NCBI GenBank assembly: GCA_964349675.1
Contig: CAYGHD010000026.1
Span: 1 to 6,912 of the forward strand
Source of the DNA: GWA1-54-10 sp964349675
GTDB lineage: Bacteria > Patescibacteriota > Minisyncoccia > Phycocordibacterales > SBAW01
Reading direction: 5' to 3'
Length of the DNA stretch: 6,912 nucleotides
Shown: positions 4,747 through 6,912 of the stretch, piece by piece
How positions within the stretch are numbered: position 1 is the stretch's first letter
How the letters are laid out: every line of letters begins with the position of its first letter
The notes under the pieces: model-generated
Told to the model about the DNA's origin: nothing
What the model saw: only the letters and a program-made list of their open reading frames with translations
Database searches by the model: none
Made by a program: the position numbers and the translations under genes

Positions 4747-6912
4747 TTATGCCTCTTGTTTTTTCTTGGCAAAGCCACGGCGCTTTTTTTCTTCTTTCAA
4801 AATCTCTAGTGCACGAGGGAGGTCGATTTTGTATACATCATCAGTTTTGAGCGAGCGGAAGTCTGGTTTGGGTTTGATATTGTGCGCGATGTAGGGGCCA
4901 AAGCGCCCAATGTTTGCAGTAATCTCGGCACCAGTGTCGGGGTGGGTGCCCAAAGTGCGAGGGAGCGAGAGGTAGTGTGCAGCTTCCGCAACCGTCACCG
5001 TGGTTGGATCTTTTTCTTTTGGAATAGATGCGCGTTTTGGTTTTGGCTTTTTTGTTTTGCCTTTGCCCTCGGGCATCTCGCCCAACTGCACGTACGGGCC
5101 AAAGCGCCCGTCGAGTACGTAAATATTTTCTCCCGTCTCGGGGTGTGTGCCTATTGGCTTTGCTGGGTCGTTGGAGATAACTTCACCCACTTCGGTGCGG
5201 GCGCCCATGCAGTCGGGGAAGCGCGAGCAGCTCATAAACTTGCCCTGGCGCGAGAGTTTAAAGACCATCGCACTGTCACAGAGGGGACAAGGGAATTCTT
5301 TGGGTGCAGGCCCCAAGTCTGTAATTTTGCCTGCCTCTTTGTCTTTTATTTTTACCTCCTTCAAAAACGGTGTATAAAAATCTTTCAGTGTTTTGACGTA
5401 CTCGCGCGTGCCGTTTGCAATTTCATCCAGCTCGTCTTCCATCTCGGCAGTAAACGTGTCGCTGATATAGGTAGGGAAGTTCTCTTCCAAAAAGCTCGAC
5501 ACCACGTCGCCGGTGTCGGTGGGCTTAAGAGAGCGGCCCTCTTTGGCCACGTAGCCGCGGTCATCGAGCGTGCGCATGATAGATGCGTACGTAGATGGTC
5601 GGCCGATGCCGCGCTTCTCGAGCTCTTTAATCAAACCGGCTTCGGTGTAGCGGGGTGGTGGGGTGGTCTGTTTTTCTTCTGCAGAAATGTCTTCAACTTT
5701 CAAATCTTCGCCCGGGGTTACTTTGGGCAGCTCGACATCCTCGCCGCGCGCTGCTGGGTCTGCCTTGAGCCATCCGTCAAACACTACGCGCGAGCCGTTG
5801 GCGGTAAATGCTGGTACATCTTTGTCTTTGGTATGGGCAATTATTTTTGTCTTGAGTAGTTTGGCGTCGGTCATTTGTGATGCGACGGTACGGCGCCAAA
5901 TAAGCTCGTAGAGCTTTTTTTGTTCGGGTGTGCTGCCCAAAGACTCTTTTTCGGGGTGGGTAGGGCGCACCGCTTCATGGGCTTCTTGAGCGTTTTTAGA
6001 TTTGGTTGTAAAGGTGTGTGGCTCTACATAGTCTTTGCCAAACTTTTTCTCGGCATATGCCAAAATGGCTGCTTGCGCGGGTTTACCCAAATTGGTCGAG
6101 TCGGTACGCATATACGTGATATGCCCCGCCTCGTACAATTTTTGTGCGATGCGCATGGTGTTTGCAGGAGAGAAGCCAAGCCGCGAGCTTGCAGTCTGCT
6201 GCAAGGTCGAGGTGGTAAAGGGCGCGCGGGTTGTGCGCTTCATCTCACTTTCGGTGACGTCGGTGACACTAAGACCGTCCTTGGTAACTGCGGCGATTAT
6301 TTCGTCGGCAGTTTTTTTGCCATCCTTTTTGCCTGGCGCATCTTTTGGCTCATCAACGCACGTAAGGGTCAGCGCCTCCTTTTTGGGAGTCTTGGTTTGT
6401 GCGGTAATGACGTAATACGTCTCGGGCACAAAGGCGCGTATCTCGCGCTCGCGCTCCATAATGATGCGGAGTGCGGGCGACTGCACTCGGCCAGCAGAGA
6501 GTCCGTAGCGTACCTTTTTCCAAATCAGCCCCGACAAGTCGTAACCCACCAAGCGGTCCAGCACGCGGCGTGCCTCTTGCGCTAGGCGCAAATGGTCGTC
6601 GATTTGTCGTGGGTGCTCGAGCGCTTCGGCTATAGCCTCTTTGGTGATCTCGTGGAAGGCGATACGGTTTGGTTTTTTAAGCTTCAACTCCTCTTTTATG
6701 TGCCAGGCAATTGCCTCGCCCTCGCGGTCGGGGTCGGTTGCGAGTATCACCTCGTCGGCTTTTTTGGCCAGTGCTTGGAGGTCGGCAATGATCTGCATTT
6801 TGCCGGGCACAACTTCGTAGTGGGGCACAAAACCTGCTTCAATATCGATAGCTTTTTTGTTGCTCTTGGGTAGGTCACGCACGTGGCCCACAGAGGCGCG
6901 CACCACAAAATC
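4747..6912 (-). CDS. topA: DNA topoisomerase I (type IA), N-terminus off the right edge
   Basis: TopA relaxes negative supercoils by cutting one strand through a tyrosine link. The frame is open to the window edge. By comparison with E. coli TopA, only about 25 N-terminal residues are missing, including the VESPAK motif with a catalytic Glu; a GTG at 6906 is an in-frame codon, not the true start. Counting from that GTG, the Toprim motif DPDRE is at 58-62 and the active-site Tyr265 lies in ITYMRTDS (263-270). KRGIGRPSTYA is at 431-441. The C-terminus has one four-cysteine zinc ribbon (Cys540, Cys543, Cys560, Cys566). Two related zinc-free repeats begin at GTHPETG (586-592) and GTHPDTG (653-659), each with a GRFGPY core. 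The tail (705-719) is Lys/Arg-rich and probably binds DNA. The rel gene follows after 28 bp, so the two are probably co-transcribed. Confidence 0.96.
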   Translation of the reverse strand, partial: DFVVRASVGHVRDLPKSNKKAIDIEAGFVPHYEVVPGKMQIIADLQALAKKADEVILATDPDREGEAIAWHIKEELKLKKPNRIAFHEITKEAIAEALEHPRQIDDHLRLAQEARRVLDRLVGYDLSGLIWKKVRYGLSAGRVQSPALRIIMEREREIRAFVPETYYVITAQTKTPKKEALTLTCVDEPKDAPGKKDGKKTADEIIAAVTKDGLSVTDVTESEMKRTTRAPFTTSTLQQTASSRLGFSPANTMRIAQKLYEAGHITYMRTDSTNLGKPAQAAILAYAEKKFGKDYVEPHTFTTKSKNAQEAHEAVRPTHPEKESLGSTPEQKKLYELIWRRTVASQMTDAKLLKTKIIAHTKDKDVPAFTANGSRVVFDGWLKADPAARGEDVELPKVTPGEDLKVEDISAEEKQTTPPPRYTEAGLIKELEKRGIGRPSTYASIMRTLDDRGYVAKEGRSLKPTDTGDVVSSFLEENFPTYISDTFTAEMEDELDEIANGTREYVKTLKDFYTPFLKEVKIKDKEAGKITDLGPAPKEFPCPLCDSAMVFKLSRQGKFMSCSRFPDCMGARTEVGEVISNDPAKPIGTHPETGENIYVLDGRFGPYVQLGEMPEGKGKTKKPKPKRASIPKEKDPTTVTVAEAAHYLSLPRTLGTHPDTGAEITANIGRFGPYIAHNIKPKPDFRSLKTDDVYKIDLPRALEILKEEKKRRGFAKKKQEA

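Noticed and set aside
4882..6585. Long open frames (325 and 221 codons) on the plus strand opposite topA
   Set aside because: They are rich in Phe, Val, Cys and Ala without domain logic, and they mirror the clear topA reading frame.
6880..6885. CACGTG core of parS inside topA
   Set aside because: The flanks do not carry the TGTTT or AAACA arms, and the bases encode the conserved Gly-His-Val of TopA.

Overview
The window holds six protein-coding genes, two of them cut by the window edges. It looks like a chromosomal segment of a small-genome bacterium, most likely from the Candidate Phyla Radiation (Parcubacteria-like). This placement is an inference. It rests on the style of the ParB protein, which starts directly at the nuclease-like domain, on a short Rel enzyme that ends just after the TGS domain, and on very tight packing with few good Shine-Dalgarno sites. 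All visible stop codons are TAA or TAG, and the genes read normally with the standard bacterial code. No tRNA, rRNA, CRISPR array or insertion sequence was recognised.

Left region (1-1409, + strand): an AT-rich two-gene cassette. It contains the 3' end of an HNH endonuclease gene and, 3 bp later, an unrecognised protein with three predicted membrane segments and a large, probably extracytoplasmic C-terminal domain. Hand counts give 20/60 G+C at 361-420, 17/60 at 541-600 and 16/60 at 781-840. Counts further right were 34/60 at 1741-1800 and 34/60 at 6481-6540, although 1801-1860 gave only 25/60. The cassette therefore looks like accessory, possibly transferred, DNA beside housekeeping genes.

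Junction (1410-1515): 106 bp without a gene. It holds an AT-only inverted repeat, a weak terminator-like hairpin with a T-rich tail, and a -10-like box placed so that transcription would begin at or near the parB ATG.

Middle region (1516-3147, + strand): parB and, 9 bp later, a histidine phosphatase (phosphoglycerate-mutase-like) gene. No parA and no canonical parS site are present.

Right region (3144-6912, - strand): topA (5' end off the right edge) followed by rel 28 bp downstream, convergent with the parB pair. The rel and phosphatase stop codons overlap by 4 bp. The products cover DNA supercoiling (TopA), (p)ppGpp stringent response (Rel) and chromosome partitioning (ParB).

No clearly new system can be demonstrated from this sequence. 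The best candidates for a second look are the HNH plus membrane-protein cassette, and the possible leaderless start geometry at parB and rel.
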